Shown here: one piece after another, positions 43,801 through 52,076 of the stretch | Position numbering within the stretch: position 1 is the stretch's first letter | Layout of the letters: each line of letters begins with the position of its first letter | From: an uncultured Dialister sp. | Lineage (GTDB): Bacteria > Bacillota_C > Negativicutes > Veillonellales > Dialisteraceae | DNA: 64,000 bases | Reading direction: 5' to 3' | Assembly (NCBI GenBank): GCA_900557365.1 | Contig: UPXR01000001.1 | Coordinates: 207,178-271,177 of the forward strand | The notes under the pieces: generated by a model | The model's database searches: none | What the model saw: the letters and a program-made list of their open reading frames with translations, nothing else | Told to the model about the DNA's origin: nothing | Program-made: the position numbers and the translations under genes

Positions 43801-44357
43801 AGTCGACCCCGGCTGCAGCAATTGCCAAATTCGCTGCTTCCGGCAAGATGACGAAGAAGAAAGACCTCGGCATGATTGCCGTTTCCTACGGTTATATCTA
43901 TGTAGCACAGATTGCTCTGGGTGCTGATATGAATCAGGCATTCAAGGCCATTTCCGAAGCAGAAGCTTATCCGGGACCGTCCCTGATCATTGCTTATGCA
44001 CCGTGCATCAATCATGGCCTCAAAGCCGGCATGGGCAAATCTTCGGAAGAAGAAAAACGGGCTGTGGAATGCGGTTACTGGTGCACCTGGCGGTACAACC
44101 CGGCTCTCCTCGAAGCAGGCAAGAACCCGTTCCATCTGGACAGCCGCGAACCGAAGGGCAATTTCAGAGAATACCTCATGGGCGAAGTCCGCTTTGCTTC
44201 TCTGGCCAAGCTCTTCCCCGACAAGGCAGAAGAACTCTTTGAAAAGACCGAAAAAGATGCCAAGGAACGCAGAGCCAACTATGTCCGCATCCAGAAATCC
44301 TATGATATGGAAATCGCGGCAAAGAAAGCCGCTGCGGAAGCTGCTGCAGAAAAATAA
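40806..44357 (+). CDS. nifJ: Pyruvate:ferredoxin (flavodoxin) oxidoreductase, single-chain
   Basis: An 1183-residue homodimeric-type enzyme that oxidises pyruvate to acetyl-CoA and CO2 and reduces ferredoxin, central to anaerobic metabolism. The N-terminus MRKIKTMDGNTAAAYISYAF and YPITPSSPMAE begin domain I. Two 4Fe-4S motifs (CIQCNQCSVVCP and CYGCGICANTCP) lie around residues 680-760, a proximal cluster CAGCGETP follows, and the TPP site includes GDGWAYDIGFGG and NTGGQSSKSTP. I took GTG 40806; TTG 40803 is also possible, GGAG being 8-11 bases upstream. It ends at a strong terminator. Confidence 0.97.
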   Translation: MRKIKTMDGNTAAAYISYAFTEVAAIYPITPSSPMAESVDEWAAHGKKNIFGDPVKVVEMQAEGGAAGAFHGSLQGGALTTTYTASQGMLLMIPNMYKVAGELLPGVFHIAARALANHALSIFGDHQDVMSARATGCAMLAEANAQEIMDLAGIAHLAAIKGRVPFINFFDGFRTSHEIQKVEVLDYSELEGLIDKEALAQFRKNALSPNHPVIRGTAENPDVYFQHCEAANPFYNALPDIVQDYMDKISAITGRSYHLFDYYGAPDADRIVIAIGSVTDIAKDVTDALNAHGEKVGVLNVHLYRPFSVKHFLSQIPDTVKKIAVLDRTREPGAIGEPLYLDVVSAVASSGRSIKVCGGRYGLGSKDVVPEDIMAVYEHLKEENPRHNFTLSIKDDVTCLSLAPVPVPEMPSKEVACKFWGFGSDGTVGANKSAIKIIGDHTDLYAQGYFAYDSKKSGGVTISHLRFGPDPIRKPYLISKADYIACHRPSYIYKYDLLRGFKPGGIFLLNSPWRKEDLDRVLPAPMKRKLAALKAKFYIIDAFEIARKIGLGGRINMIMQSAFFHLTHIIPDEDAIRYLKESNEASYGKKGQNVVDMNNEAVDAGFTGVEEVEIPAEWEHATTGGAVAHVARPDFVRDVCDVMNRQEGDDLPVSTFKGIEDGTFPTGTSKYERPAAAISIPEWIPENCIQCNQCSVVCPHATIRPILVNDEEAEKAPEGFIVKDFRGPVKGLKFRIVIDPEDCYGCGICANTCPAPKKALVMKPAETQLPKQNLWDYAVSLPKRTLGKRDLRSAMFEPTYFEFSGACAGCGETPYINMVTRLFGDRMTIANATGCSSIYGASAPSMPYTTNAKGQGPAWANSLFEDNAEYGLGMHTAEEKLRSRVVSKLQEILPAADETVKAAADEWLAKKNEGNGTRERAEKLEAALSAEVAAHPEYKELLDLKDHFVKKSQWIFGGDGWAYDIGFGGLDQVLASGEDVNVLVLDTEVYSNTGGQSSKSTPAAAIAKFAASGKMTKKKDLGMIAVSYGYIYVAQIALGADMNQAFKAISEAEAYPGPSLIIAYAPCINHGLKAGMGKSSEEEKRAVECGYWCTWRYNPALLEAGKNPFHLDSREPKGNFREYLMGEVRFASLAKLFPDKAEELFEKTEKDAKERRANYVRIQKSYDMEIAAKKAAAEAAAEK

Positions 44358-44384
44358 TCCGAACATTGCTTAAACAGAGGCAAT

Positions 44385-44419
44385 AAAAAATATCTCCCCG
44401 ATCGGGGAGATATTTTTTT
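44385..44419. terminator. Palindromic terminator shared by nifJ and the first livJ-like gene
   Basis: AAAAAATATCTCCCCGA is followed by TCGGGGAGATATTTTTTT. The full palindrome with A/T runs works on both strands, and the genes on either side converge. Confidence 0.9.
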
Positions 44420-44520
44420 GCCTTTTTCGGACATTTCCGGCTGTACCCTGACGCCGCCGATTTTCCGGCTGCGTCCCTCCTATCCTTCCGGAAATCCCGG
44501 AACCGGCGGTTCTCACTGCA

Positions 44521-45663
44521 TTAAGCGAAGGGAACCCACTTTCCGTCCTTGACTTCCAGTACATCCATATCCATCATGGGATCGCGGTTTTCATCGAATT
44601 CGAATTTGCCTGTAGCCCCTTCAAAATTCTTCAGGCCGGCCAGCGTATCACGGAATTTCTTCCGGTCTGTAGTCGATCCGGACTGCTCTGCTGCCTGGTG
44701 CATGACATAAACACCGTCATAGGCCTGTGCAGCGAACTGATCCGGTTCATGGCCGTACTTGGCCACAAAGGCCTTGCGGAAGGCCTGCGCCTTTTCGCTC
44801 TTTCTCTCCGGATTCCACGGGGTCGCCACCAGCGTTCCCTCCGCTGCCGGACCGGCCAGCTCCACATAGGCAGGACTGTTAAAGCCGTTATTGCCGATAA
44901 CCGGCTGATTCATTCCCATCTCACGAGCCTTCTTCACGATGAGGGAGCCTTCCTGATAAAGGCTCGCAATGACGAGAACATCCGGATTCGAGGCCTGGAT
45001 CTTGGTCAGCTGAGCAGAGAAATCCGTATCCTTATCCGCAAAGGTTTCCGTTTCCACCACTTCGATGCCCAGATCCTTGAAGACCTCAGTAAAGGTCTTA
45101 TATTCCCCTACGCAGTGGTCATTGTTATTGGAATACATGATGGCCACCTTTTTGAATCCCAGCTTATCGTGCGCCTTTTTTACGGTAGTGGGAATCATCA
45201 GCTTGCCCGGAACCGCATTCCGGAAAATATAGTCCCCGATATCCGTGATGCCCGGTGCGGTCGTACCCGTACCGAAAGCGACCACTTTTGACTGCTGGGC
45301 CACCGGACCGGCGGCAAACATTTCACCGCTCGTCATCGGTCCGATAACGGCCAGGACCTTGTCCTGATTGATGCATTTCTTCATGGCATTGATGGCTTCC
45401 GACTTGACCAGCTTGGTGTCATAGGTCACCAGGTCGATCTTATTCTTCGTATTCGGATTCTTATTGATTTCTTCCACTGCCAGATCTACGCCTTCCTTCA
45501 TGGCGGTTCCGTAGGCGGCACCGGGTCCGGTATATCCCGTGATGAAGCCGAACTTCACTGTACCTTCTCCGCTCTTCTTTTCTCCGCCGCATCCTGTCAA
45601 AGCTCCTGCCAATGCTGCTGCTGCCAATACAGCTGCCATTCCCTTCATCCATTTCTTCTGCAT
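44521..45663 (-). CDS. Branched-chain amino-acid-binding lipoprotein, LivJ-like copy A
   Basis: A 380-residue family 4 substrate-binding protein. The signal ends in LTGC (Cys 25). The mature part has TVKFGFITGYTGPGAAYG, then IGPMTSGEMFAAGPVAQQ and FGTGTTAPGITD, the Leu/Ile/Val-binding protein pattern. It is about four-fifths identical to the next gene upstream, indicating tandem duplication. No permease or ATPase gene is nearby. A T-box with an ATC (Ile) specifier candidate precedes it, so isoleucine starvation should raise its expression. Confidence 0.93.
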   Translation of the reverse strand: MQKKWMKGMAAVLAAAALAGALTGCGGEKKSGEGTVKFGFITGYTGPGAAYGTAMKEGVDLAVEEINKNPNTKNKIDLVTYDTKLVKSEAINAMKKCINQDKVLAVIGPMTSGEMFAAGPVAQQSKVVAFGTGTTAPGITDIGDYIFRNAVPGKLMIPTTVKKAHDKLGFKKVAIMYSNNNDHCVGEYKTFTEVFKDLGIEVVETETFADKDTDFSAQLTKIQASNPDVLVIASLYQEGSLIVKKAREMGMNQPVIGNNGFNSPAYVELAGPAAEGTLVATPWNPERKSEKAQAFRKAFVAKYGHEPDQFAAQAYDGVYVMHQAAEQSGSTTDRKKFRDTLAGLKNFEGATGKFEFDENRDPMMDMDVLEVKDGKWVPFA

Positions 45664-45710
45664 AATATGCCGCCTTCCTTCTTTTTCTCCAAAATCCGAT
45701 AAAAATCTAT

Positions 45711-46030
45711 AAAAGCGCCTCCGCCGACCGTTTTCCAGTCAGCGGAGGCGCTCTGCGCGGTACCACTCCGTTTTATTTCTCTGTCTCCAGCCTGCAAAGA
45801 GGGTATAAAAATCCCCTGCTTCCTTTCGGAAACAGGGGCAAAGCTGCGGTACCACCCTGCATTATACTTGAGACCTTCTCCGTAACGGGGAGGACCGTCC
45901 GGACTTACTGCAACTTCAGTCCGAAAGCCTGTAAGGGATAAAGTCCGGAGCTGCCGCCGGTTTTCACCATCCACCGGCTCTCTGCAGGCATACTGTCAGA
46001 CTTCGTGTCTTACTCCATGCTTCTATGCTT
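45711..46030 (-). ncRNA. T-box leader of livJ-like copy A with two antiterminator/terminator modules
   Basis: On the - strand one Stem I (about 45880-46025; GGAGTAAG, AGAGAGCCGGTGG apical loop) is followed by two T-box motifs: GGGTGGTACCGCAG (45844-45859) and GGAGTGGTACCGCG (45756-45770). Each is followed by its own terminator: CCCCTG/CAGGGG at 45807-45840 with ATTTTT, and GCGCCTCCGC/GCGGAGGCGC at 45711-45752 with TTTTATAG. Between GTAAG and CTTAC, the loop strand holds ATC (45937-45939), the best specifier candidate (Ile). No promoter is seen between it and copy B, so it may act on read-through from copy B. Confidence 0.88.
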
Positions 46031-46093
46031 TTTTCATTACGGGAGCCCCCTCCGGACTCCCCGGGAAATCCTATGTATGGGATTCGCTGCCCA

Positions 46094-47251
46094 TTAAGCG
46101 AAAGGAACCCACTTTCCGTCCTTGACTTCCAGAACGGCCAGATCCATCTTCGGATCGCGGTTCTGATCAAATTCGAACTTGCCGGTAGCACCTTCAAAGT
46201 TCTTGATCTGTGCCAGAGTATCTCTGAATTTCTTTCTGTCTGTGGTTGTACCGGACTGTTCTACTGCCTGATGCATAACGTACATAGCATCATAAGCCTG
46301 CGCTGCGAACTGATCCGGTTCATGGCCGTACTTCGCTACGAATGCCTTGCGGAATGCCTGTGCCTTTTCGCTCTTGCTTTCCGGGTTCCACGGAGTAGCT
46401 ACAAGAGTGCCGTCGGCAGCTGCACCGGACTGTTCGATATAAGCCGGGCTGTTGAATCCGTTGTTGCCGATAATGGGCTGGTTCATTCCCATTTCGCGGG
46501 CCTTCTTCACGATGAGGGAGCCTTCCTGATAGAGGCCTGCGATAACGAGTACATCCGGATTTGCTGCCTGAATCTTGGTCAGCTGAGCAGAGAAGTCGGT
46601 ATCCTTATCTGCGAAGGTTTCGGTCGCTACTACTTCGAGACCCATTTCCTTGAAGAGATCCTGGTAAATCTGATTTTCGCCGACCATCTGATCGTTATTG
46701 TTGGAGTACAGGACAGCTACCTTCTTGAAACCCAGCTTGTCATGAGCCTTCTTTACCGTAACCGGAATAGCGAGCTTGCCGGGGATTGCATTTCTGAAGA
46801 TGTAATCACCGATATCCGTGATTCCCGGTGCAGTGGTGCCTGTGCCGAATGCTACGATCTTGGACTGCTGTGCGACCGGACCTGCAGCAAACATTTCACC
46901 GCTTGTCATCGGTCCTTCGATAGCCAGTACCTTGTCCTGTTCAATACATTTCTTGAATGCGTTGATGGCTTCTGCCTTGACCAGCTTGGTATCATAGGTC
47001 TTCAGATCGATCTTGACCTTGGTGTTCGGATTCTTGTTGATTTCTTCAACAGCCAGATCCACGCCTTCCTTCATAGCTACGCCGTAAGCAGCGCCGGGGC
47101 CGGTATAAGCCGTAACAAAACCGAGTTTTACGGTCTTTCCTTCAGCACTGCCGGAGGAGGAGGATTTATCTCCGCCGCATCCTGCAAATACTCCCGTTAC
47201 TACTGCTGCTGCCATTACAGCGGCCATACCTTTCATCCATTTTTTCTGCAT
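46094..47251 (-). CDS. Branched-chain amino-acid-binding lipoprotein, LivJ-like copy B
   Basis: A 385-residue family 4 binding protein with lipobox FAGC (Cys 25), followed by a Ser/Gly/Lys-rich linker (GGDKSSSSGSAEGK) absent from copy A. The ligand-binding core is nearly the same as copy A (TVKLGFVTAYTGPGAAYG; IEGPMTSGEMFAAG). Differences cluster around residues 210-235. It is the first gene of the pair and has a promoter and its own T-box. No terminator with T run follows it, so transcription may continue into the T-box of copy A. Confidence 0.93.
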   Translation of the reverse strand: MQKKWMKGMAAVMAAAVVTGVFAGCGGDKSSSSGSAEGKTVKLGFVTAYTGPGAAYGVAMKEGVDLAVEEINKNPNTKVKIDLKTYDTKLVKAEAINAFKKCIEQDKVLAIEGPMTSGEMFAAGPVAQQSKIVAFGTGTTAPGITDIGDYIFRNAIPGKLAIPVTVKKAHDKLGFKKVAVLYSNNNDQMVGENQIYQDLFKEMGLEVVATETFADKDTDFSAQLTKIQAANPDVLVIAGLYQEGSLIVKKAREMGMNQPIIGNNGFNSPAYIEQSGAAADGTLVATPWNPESKSEKAQAFRKAFVAKYGHEPDQFAAQAYDAMYVMHQAVEQSGTTTDRKKFRDTLAQIKNFEGATGKFEFDQNRDPKMDLAVLEVKDGKWVPFA

Positions 47252-47289
47252 AGTAATCTCCCTCTTTCTAAAAAATCATTCCAGCCCAT

Positions 47290-47645
47290 TGACAATAAAA
47301 GCCTCCGCCGGCTGTCAGCTCCATGTGCTGCAGTCAGCGGAGGCGCTTTGCGCGGTACCACTCCGTTTTATCTCTTCAGCCTCGTATCCTTCCATCCTTC
47401 CGGGAGCAACACAAAGCCCCTATCTTCCAAAGAAGATAGGGGCGAAATCGCGGTACCACCCTACATTATACTCGGCGCTTATCCTTAACGGGGATGAGTC
47501 GCCCGATCCTACTCAGTTCGAAACGGGAGCTTGCGAGGGATAGTACGTTTGCTGCCATCTACCGGTTCGCACCTTACACCGGCTCTCTGAAGATGGATAA
47601 GCAGACCTTTTGTCTCGCTCATCGCTTTTCAATGGTTCTGTTTGA
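47290..47645 (-). ncRNA. T-box leader of livJ-like copy B with two antiterminator/terminator modules
   Basis: On the - strand Stem I (47470-47640; AGAGAGCCGGTG apical loop) is followed by T-box motif 1 GGGTGGTACCGCG (47449-47462) with terminator GCCCCTATCTTC/GAAGATAGGGGC (47416-47443, weak T run), then, after only about 50 bases, motif 2 CGGAGTGGTACCGCG (47351-47365) with terminator GCCTCCGC/GCGGAGGC (47296-47345) and TTTTATT. In both, the bases after the motif (CCCTA; CCTCCG) can pair either with the motif or within the terminator. The ATC triplet at 47539-47541, just above a GCGAG/CTCGC helix, is the specifier candidate (Ile). Confidence 0.9.
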
Positions 47646-47654
47646 ATTGATATT

Positions 47655-47683
47655 ATGATAATCCAAACTCTTTTCCCTGTCAA
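47655..47683 (-). promoter_or_regulatory. Promoter of the livJ-like pair
   Basis: On the - strand TTGACA (47678-47683), 17 bases, TATCAT (47655-47660). The predicted start, near 47648, coincides with the beginning of the T-box. Bases 47690-47950 show no gene. Confidence 0.7.
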
Positions 47684-47957
47684 GCCTGTTTTTATTTTTC
47701 CCGAAAATATTTGAAGCCTTTCCCACCGGGAAAATCTTCTCAGAAATTCATTATACGGTACCTGCTGCGCTTCAGAGAAGGATTCCCGTCCTTTTCCCCG
47801 TAAATCGGAAAAGCAGGTCAGGAAACGGTTTACAGGCAAAATTCCGCCTTGCCTCTGCCCCGCGAAGATTTCCCGCTGAAACTTTCCCCGGCAGGGAATC
47901 ATTCTTCTTTCCTTTTCTGCCGCCTGTTTTCCCCCTCCCGCCTCTTCTCCGCCCATC

Positions 47958-47983
47958 AAAAAAGCAGCCCGCAGGCTGCTTTT
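47958..47983 (-). terminator. Terminator after ftsH
   Basis: On the - strand AAAAGCAGCC pairs with GGGCTGCTTTTTT around a short TGC loop. Confidence 0.88.
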
Positions 47984-47995
47984 CATGGAGTTCCC

Positions 47996-49897
47996 TTATT
48001 CGCTGTAGATGGAAGGAATCGGTCCGTTGCTGTCATTCGGCAGCGGAGGAAGAGGAGAATCCTGATGATCGTCTTCCTTCTTCGGTTCTTCTCCCGGAGC
48101 ATAAATGGAATGGTATTTAAACAGGTTTTCTACCTGCTGGTGGTTAATGGTTTCCACTTCCAGCAGAGCCTGTGCCATAGCTTCCAGAACTTCCATATTT
48201 TCCGTAAGTGCTTTCAGCGTATCATTATAGGCTTCATCCAGGTATTTGTGCATTTCTTCGTCAATGATCGTTGCTACCGTTTCCCCGTAGTTTCTTTCAC
48301 TGCCGAGCTGCTTGCCCAGGAAAATCTGTTCCTGATGTTCGCCGAAAATCATCGGTCCCAGACGGTCGCTCATGCCCCATTGCATGATCATCTTGCGGAG
48401 GATGTCCGTTACCTGCTGCAGATCTCCTGCAGCACCGCTGGAAATTTCATGGAAAATCAGCTCTTCTGCGCAGCGGCCGCCCAAAGCAACCCGAAGCTGC
48501 GCCAGGAGATGGCTCTTGGTGATGAAATTGACTTCCTCATGCGGCAGCATCATCGTATACCCGCCGGCCTGGCCTCTGGGGATGATGGTTACCTTATGAA
48601 CCGGGTCTGCATCCTTCAGAATCGTTGCCATGATGGCATGGCCGGATTCATGATAAGCGGTAAGTCTTCTTTCCGCTTCGGATACCTTATGGCTCTTTCT
48701 TTCCGGACCGTAGCTGACCTTTTCACTGGCTTCCTCCAGATCGGCCATAGAAATGGTCTTTCTGTTCTGACGGGCAGCCAGAAGAGCCGCTTCATTCAGC
48801 AGGTTGGCAATATCCGCGCCGGTAAATCCGGGGATCTTCTTTGCAATCGTATTTAAATCCACATCGGGTTCCAGCGGTTTATTTCTTGCATGAACATGGA
48901 GAATGGCAATACGGCCTCTCAGATCCGGACGGCCTACTACGACACGGCGGTCGAAACGGCCCGGACGCAGAAGTGCCGGGTCCAGGATATCCGGACGGTT
49001 GGTTGCTGCAATGGTGATAATGCCTTCATTGGCACCGAAGCCGTCCATTTCCACGAGCAGCTGGTTCAGTGTCTGTTCTCTTTCATCATGGCCGCCGCCG
49101 AGTCCGCTTCCGCGCTGACGGCCTACCGCATCGATTTCATCGATAAATACGATGCACGGTGCATTTTTCTTTGCCTGTGCGAAGAGATCGCGTACACGGG
49201 ATGCACCTACGCCGACAAACATTTCCACAAAATCGGAGCCGGAAATGGAGAAGAACGGAACCTTTGCTTCGCCTGCTACTGCACGGGCCAGGAGCGTCTT
49301 GCCCGTACCGGGAGGTCCTACAAGAAGGACGCCCTTCGGGATTTTGGCTCCGATTGCCGTGTACCGTCCCGGATTTTTCAGGAAATCCACCACTTCGGAC
49401 AGTTCTTCCTTGGCTTCATCTTCACCGGCTACATCGGCAAAACTTACATGAACCTGACCTTCCCCGGTCATCTTTGCCCGGGATTTGCCGAAGCTCATGA
49501 CGCGTCCGCCGCCTCCCTGTGTCTGATTCATCATCCAGATCCATACGCCGATCAGAATAATAATCGGGAGCAGGTTGGACAGAAGGCTCATCCACCAGGA
49601 AGGCTGTTCCGGCGGTTTTGCAGTAATCGCCACGTTATTGTCACGGAGCTTGGGCAGGAGCTGTGCATCATTATCCGGCGTGTAGGTAGCAAACTCCGTA
49701 CCGTCCTTCAGCTTGCCCACGATGGAATTGTTGGTCATCTCCACGGAGGAAACATTTTTCTTTTCCACCTGGCTGATAAAATCGCTGTAGGAAATTTCCG
49801 AACGATTTTCCTTGGGATGCACGAATGTATTGAATATGGAGACTGCTATTATAATCAGCAGCACATAAAGAGCCACATTCTTAATAAATTTGTTCAA
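47996..49897 (-). CDS. ftsH: ATP-dependent zinc metalloprotease FtsH
   Basis: A 633-residue membrane-bound protease that degrades misfolded and regulatory proteins. Two membrane helices flank a periplasmic/extracytoplasmic loop (residues 5-25 and about 105-125). The AAA domain has [18 protein letters not shown] and the second-region homology [20 protein letters not shown]. The zinc site HESGH lies near residue 420. The start is TTG at 49897, six bases after GGAGG; the upstream frame is unsupported. Its own promoter lies just upstream, after hpt. Confidence 0.97.
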   Translation of the reverse strand: MNKFIKNVALYVLLIIIAVSIFNTFVHPKENRSEISYSDFISQVEKKNVSSVEMTNNSIVGKLKDGTEFATYTPDNDAQLLPKLRDNNVAITAKPPEQPSWWMSLLSNLLPIIILIGVWIWMMNQTQGGGGRVMSFGKSRAKMTGEGQVHVSFADVAGEDEAKEELSEVVDFLKNPGRYTAIGAKIPKGVLLVGPPGTGKTLLARAVAGEAKVPFFSISGSDFVEMFVGVGASRVRDLFAQAKKNAPCIVFIDEIDAVGRQRGSGLGGGHDEREQTLNQLLVEMDGFGANEGIITIAATNRPDILDPALLRPGRFDRRVVVGRPDLRGRIAILHVHARNKPLEPDVDLNTIAKKIPGFTGADIANLLNEAALLAARQNRKTISMADLEEASEKVSYGPERKSHKVSEAERRLTAYHESGHAIMATILKDADPVHKVTIIPRGQAGGYTMMLPHEEVNFITKSHLLAQLRVALGGRCAEELIFHEISSGAAGDLQQVTDILRKMIMQWGMSDRLGPMIFGEHQEQIFLGKQLGSERNYGETVATIIDEEMHKYLDEAYNDTLKALTENMEVLEAMAQALLEVETINHQQVENLFKYHSIYAPGEEPKKEDDHQDSPLPPLPNDSNGPIPSIYSE

Positions 49898-49997
49898 TAT
49901 ATTCCTCCTTTTCAAAGGTACCGTGTCTTTCCACAGACGGGCTCCCGCTGATTTCCCGGGAACCGAACACTGCAAAATAAATGTTTTGTAATGATTA

Positions 49998-50027
49998 ATT
50001 CTACCATATTTTCGGGACAGGGGGCAA
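49998..50027 (-). promoter_or_regulatory. Promoter of ftsH
   Basis: On the - strand TTGCCC (50022-50027), 18 bases, TAGAAT (49998-50003). Confidence 0.55.
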
Positions 50028-50062
50028 TCATATTTTTAAAAGAATCTATCTGTTTCTCCCGC

Positions 50063-50614
50063 TCATTTCTTCTCGTACACGGCTCTGTTCAGAACACATA
50101 CCTCAGGCAGATTTCTGTATTTTTCCGCATAGTCGCAGCCGTAGCCGATGATGAATTCATCGGGAATCTCAAACCCGATGTATTTCACGGGAACATTCCT
50201 GACCCGTCTTTCCTTTTTATCCAGGCAGACCGCCAGCTCTACCGAAGCGGCGCCCCTTTCCTTCAGCAGCGGCAGCAGACCGGACATGGTAATGCCCGTA
50301 TCGATGATGTCCTCTACTACGATGACATCTTTGCCGCGGATATCCCCGTCCAGATCCTTCTTGATGGTGATCTTTCCGCAGGAAACCGTGCTGCTCCCGT
50401 AGCTGGAAACACACATCGTATCCAGTGTTACAGGCAGGTCGATTTCCCGCATCAGATCGCACAGAAATGGCATGGCTCCCTTGAGAATTCCTACCAGGAC
50501 AACCTCTTTTCCTGCATAATCCGCGGTAATTTCCTTTCCCAGCTCTTTAACACGTTTTGCCAGCTGTTCCCGGGTAATCAGCACCGTCTGAATATCCTTC
50601 TCCATATCGTTCAT
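50063..50614 (-). CDS. hpt: Hypoxanthine phosphoribosyltransferase
   Basis: A 183-residue purine salvage enzyme converting hypoxanthine or guanine and PRPP to the nucleotide. The motifs VVLVGILKGAMPFLCDLMR and the PRPP loop VIVVEDIIDTGITMSGL are clear, and VKYIGFEIPDEFIIGYGCDYAE closes the active site. I chose ATG 50614, ten bases after AAAGGAG. It starts four bases after tilS, the usual Firmicute tilS-hpt-ftsH order. Confidence 0.96.
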   Translation of the reverse strand: MNDMEKDIQTVLITREQLAKRVKELGKEITADYAGKEVVLVGILKGAMPFLCDLMREIDLPVTLDTMCVSSYGSSTVSCGKITIKKDLDGDIRGKDVIVVEDIIDTGITMSGLLPLLKERGAASVELAVCLDKKERRVRNVPVKYIGFEIPDEFIIGYGCDYAEKYRNLPEVCVLNRAVYEKK

Positions 50615-50618
50615 GTTT

Positions 50619-52076
50619 TTATATCTCCTTTTCATCCCATGTCAGTGTCAGCAGCAGGAAGCGGGAAGCCTCTTTGCCGGGAAGGCCGTACCGGCTGCCC
50701 CGAAGCAGTCCCACCCAGCAGATCTGCGTCCCGTCGGAAACGACCGGCCAGAAGGGTCTTGCCTCGGGAGGAATTCCCTTTTCCCGGAGAATATCTCCCA
50801 CTTTTTTCGTACCATCCGTACCCCGGGGCGCAAAGGAACTGTTTTTTTCCGCCTGCAGCAGGCAAAGTTCCTTTTCACCGCCGTCAGCCATCAGGTACTG
50901 ATTCTTCCGCAGAAAATCCGGCTTTTTCTCCGTTCTGCGGATGCAAAGACGCCACGTTCCCGCCAAACATCTGTATTCCTTTATTATATCAGCATTCCCT
51001 GTTCCTTCAATACAGCCTGCTCCATTCTCTCCCACGGCAGTCCTGTACAGAAAAGAGACCAGATCCCCTGGGGGAAGAACCGTTTTTTCTCTTGTACTCC
51101 CTTTCTGCAGGGAAATCCATCCTTTTTCCCGGCGGATATATACCCCGGAAAAGGACATTTCTCCTCCGTTCTTTTCCTCCCGGAGCCACGCTTCCAGCCG
51201 CATCAGTCCGTCATATTCGATTTCCTTGTCCGCATATGTGCTGAGGAAACGGCGGAGAACCCGCCGCTCCAGAGGAAGAGGCATTGTCCGCAGCACCTCC
51301 CGGTCCAGGAAGACCGCTGCTTTTCCTACATAAAGGAGAACCTGCTTTTCCTGCTCCGCCGCCAATGCACAGAGGTAATCGTCATCCTCCCGAAGAAGAT
51401 CCGCCGTACGCGCCAGAGCCGGAGCAATCACCGGATTGTACCGGCAAAGGACCGGCAGCAGCTCCAGACGAATCCTGTTCCGGGACGCATCGGGAATATC
51501 ATTTGTCTCATCATGGCACGGCTCGTACGGGAAATGCCGAAGATATTCTGCGATTTCCTTTCTTCTCATTCCCAGAAAAGGACGGATCAGATGCCCCCGC
51601 TTCGGACGCATCCCGGAAAGCCCCTTTTCTCCGCTGCCGCGAAGGAAGCGGAAAATCACAGTTTCTGCCTGATCATCCAGGTGATGCGCTGCTGCAATGA
51701 ACCGATAATTTCCTTCCTGCCGCACCTTTTCCAGCGCTTCATAGCGAAGGCGACGCGCCGCCGTTTCCACGGATTCCCCGGTATGCTGCCGCGCCTCCTC
51801 TACCTGCACATCCTGCCGGTAAAAGGGAATTCCCAGCTTTCCGCAGATTGTACGCACATACTCCGTCTCCTCCTCCGCTTTTTTCCGGAGGTGATGATTG
51901 ACACAGCAGCAGCCGATGCGCAGTCCCTCTTTTCCGGCTGTTTCATGAAAGAAAAGAAGCAGCCCCAACGAGTCCGGACCGCCGGAAACAGCAGCAAGGA
52001 TTCCGTCCCCACGCTGCCACAGTCCGTGCGCCCTTCCGAAGGCAGCTGCCCTTTTCTCAAATTCTTCCTTTGTCAT
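50619..52076 (-). CDS. tilS: tRNA(Ile)-lysidine synthetase
   Basis: A 485-residue enzyme that adds lysine to C34 of the AUA-reading tRNA-Ile. The PP-loop SGGPDS is at residues 31-36, with AAAHHLDDQAETVIFRFLRG and GLSGMRPKRG following. The C-terminal TilS domain ends near LLLTLTWDEKEI. Its ATG overlaps the stop of the ppx gene (ATGA), and hpt follows after four bases. Confidence 0.95.
   Translation of the reverse strand: MTKEEFEKRAAAFGRAHGLWQRGDGILAAVSGGPDSLGLLLFFHETAGKEGLRIGCCCVNHHLRKKAEEETEYVRTICGKLGIPFYRQDVQVEEARQHTGESVETAARRLRYEALEKVRQEGNYRFIAAAHHLDDQAETVIFRFLRGSGEKGLSGMRPKRGHLIRPFLGMRRKEIAEYLRHFPYEPCHDETNDIPDASRNRIRLELLPVLCRYNPVIAPALARTADLLREDDDYLCALAAEQEKQVLLYVGKAAVFLDREVLRTMPLPLERRVLRRFLSTYADKEIEYDGLMRLEAWLREEKNGGEMSFSGVYIRREKGWISLQKGSTREKTVLPPGDLVSFLYRTAVGENGAGCIEGTGNADIIKEYRCLAGTWRLCIRRTEKKPDFLRKNQYLMADGGEKELCLLQAEKNSSFAPRGTDGTKKVGDILREKGIPPEARPFWPVVSDGTQICWVGLLRGSRYGLPGKEASRFLLLTLTWDEKEI

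Noticed and set aside
40899..44366. An open frame of over 1100 codons on the strand opposite nifJ
   Set aside because: It mirrors the third-position GC bias of nifJ, has no ribosome binding site and no recognisable domain. The nifJ frame explains the region completely.
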